Part shown: positions 12,522 through 13,138 of the stretch, piece after piece
How positions within the stretch are numbered: position 1 is the stretch's first letter
Layout of the letters: each line of letters opens with the position of its first letter
Assembly: GCA_964402995.1 (NCBI GenBank)
Contig: CAYOEA010000019.1
Coordinates: 1 to 13,138 of the forward strand
Reading direction: 5' to 3'
DNA length: 13,138 nucleotides
Source of the DNA: GCA-2686295 sp964402995
GTDB taxonomy: Archaea; Nanobdellota; Nanobdellia; Woesearchaeales; GCA-2686295
Notes under the pieces: generated by a model
Seen by the model: only the letters and a program-made list of their open reading frames with translations
Database searches by the model: none
What the model was told of the DNA's origin: nothing
Program-made: the position numbers and the translations under genes

Positions 12522-12529
12522 TTTGAATC

Positions 12530-13090
12530 CTAGATTTTACCAACTAAGTCTAAACCTGGCTTAAGAGTTTTTCCACCTGGTCTCCAAGATGCTGGACAAA
12601 CTTCTCCGCCGTTTTCTCTAACGAATTGTGCTGCTTGAATTTTTCTAATAAGTTCATCTGCGCTTCGACCTATGGAGTTATCATTAACTTCAAATGCTTT
12701 TAATATTCCGTCAGGATCAACTATGAAAGTTCCTCTAAGAGCAAGTCCTTCTTCTTCAATTAAGACTCCGTAATCTTTTGAGATTTTCGCAGTTGGATCT
12801 GCAACCATTGGGAATGTTATTCTTTTAATTGTTTCAGAATTGTCGTGCCATGCTTTGTGAGCGAATGCTGTATCTGTTGAAACGCTTAGAATTTCGACTC
12901 CTAGTTTTTGGAATTCTTCATACTTATCTGCAAGTTCTCCAAGTTCTGTAGGGCAAACAAATGTGAAATCTGCTGGATAGAAAAATAGGACAGTCCATTT
13001 TCCTTTGTAATCTTCAAGACTAATTTTTTTTATTTCTTCGTTTTGAAATGCTTCTGCTGTAAATTCTGGTGCTTTTTGGTTTATTTTCAT
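12530..13090 (-). CDS. ahpC: AhpC-type two-cysteine peroxiredoxin
   Basis: A 186-residue protein, within one residue of the length of E. coli AhpC. The peroxidatic cysteine C46 is in DFTFVCPTE, with T43 and R119 (LALRGTF) completing the active site. The resolving cysteine C165 is in GGEVCPASWRPG. The end, LKPGLDLVGKI, and STDTAFAHKAWH match the bacterial AhpC subfamily very closely. It reduces hydrogen peroxide and organic peroxides in the cytoplasm. The C-terminal arm is of the long, typical two-Cys kind. No AhpF is present in the window, so the reductant is unknown; a thioredoxin-like donor is possible. The gene lies upstream of sor on the same strand. The strong bacterial resemblance suggests acquisition by transfer, which needs a tree to test. 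Confidence 0.95.
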   Translation of the reverse strand: MKINQKAPEFTAEAFQNEEIKKISLEDYKGKWTVLFFYPADFTFVCPTELGELADKYEEFQKLGVEILSVSTDTAFAHKAWHDNSETIKRITFPMVADPTAKISKDYGVLIEEEGLALRGTFIVDPDGILKAFEVNDNSIGRSADELIRKIQAAQFVRENGGEVCPASWRPGGKTLKPGLDLVGKI

Positions 13091-13095
13091 TACAT

Positions 13096-13137
13096 TTAAA
13101 GGATACCTTGTGCTTTAGCACAATGGTTTACCAGTTC
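13096..13137 (-). CDS. possible C-terminal end of an upstream gene
   Basis: On the minus strand a frame entering from the window edge reads ELVNHCAKAQGIL and ends in TAA five bases before the ahpC start. That is tight operon spacing, and no TATA box stands at the leaderless distance from ahpC. Only 13 residues are visible, so the product cannot be named. A second frame ends earlier (KPLC then stop), so the choice is uncertain. Confidence 0.3.
   Translation of the reverse strand, partial: ELVNHCAKAQGIL
13108..13123. repeat. 6-bp perfect inverted repeat upstream of ahpC
   Basis: TTGTGC, spacer TTTA, GCACAA, 17 bases upstream of the ahpC start. If no gene covers it, it is a plausible operator for a redox regulator; if the partial frame at 13096-13137 is coding, it is probably incidental. 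Confidence 0.3.
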
Positions 13138-13138
13138 C

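Noticed and set aside
13091..13138. tRNA-Leu-like D-arm (minus strand GGAACTGGTAAACC)
   Set aside because: The next stem cannot close a 7-base anticodon loop with a leucine anticodon, and no T arm follows before ahpC.

Overview
The window reads as a piece of a very AT-rich archaeal genome, most likely an anaerobic or microaerophilic DPANN-type lineage (Woesearchaeota/Pacearchaeota-like). This placement is inferred from sequence features, not from a search. The archaeal signs are TATA-like boxes centred about 26-29 bases before several start codons, which implies leaderless mRNAs. Shine-Dalgarno-like motifs appear mainly at genes inside operons. A tRNA-Gly is encoded without its CCA end. The superoxide reductase and Cas4/RecB-like nuclease also fit.

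Layout from left to right. Positions 1-2574 hold most of a large UPF0182-family membrane protein, cut at its N-terminus by the window edge. A possible 17-codon micro-ORF follows, then a small two-helix membrane protein (2742-2981). From 3100 to 5337 there is a tight three-gene operon: a membrane/coiled-coil protein, an HTH-like ImmA/IrrE (HExxH) metallopeptidase and a DUF4411-like PIN nuclease. An HNH-type protein with a lysine-rich tail (5489-5956) follows under its own promoter. This block looks like a toxin-antitoxin or defence island and is the best candidate here for an undescribed system. A tRNA-Gly(UCC) at 6116-6187 lies between the arms of a 14-bp perfect inverted repeat.

Positions 6295-8541 encode two membrane-anchored thioredoxin-fold proteins: a DsbA-like one with a CFTC site, and a two-domain one whose second domain resembles GILT. 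They probably act on extracytoplasmic disulfides. After a terminator-rich gap come a SufS-like cysteine desulfurase (8748-9941), a Cas4/RecB-like nuclease with four Fe-S-type cysteines (9994-11163) and, overlapping it by 4 bases, a PyrK-like flavin/[2Fe-2S] oxidoreductase subunit (11160-11897). These three share a sulfur/Fe-S theme.

The right end is on the minus strand and concerns oxidative stress: a bacterial-type AhpC peroxiredoxin, a possible 32-residue small protein, and a superoxide reductase whose N-terminal desulforedoxin domain has lost its cysteines. Superoxide reductase makes peroxide from superoxide and AhpC removes peroxide, so the two form a natural detoxification pair. Intergenic regions contain several short AT-rich hairpins, including three copies of a related TGCC-type stem-loop. 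No CRISPR array, insertion sequence or rRNA gene was seen.
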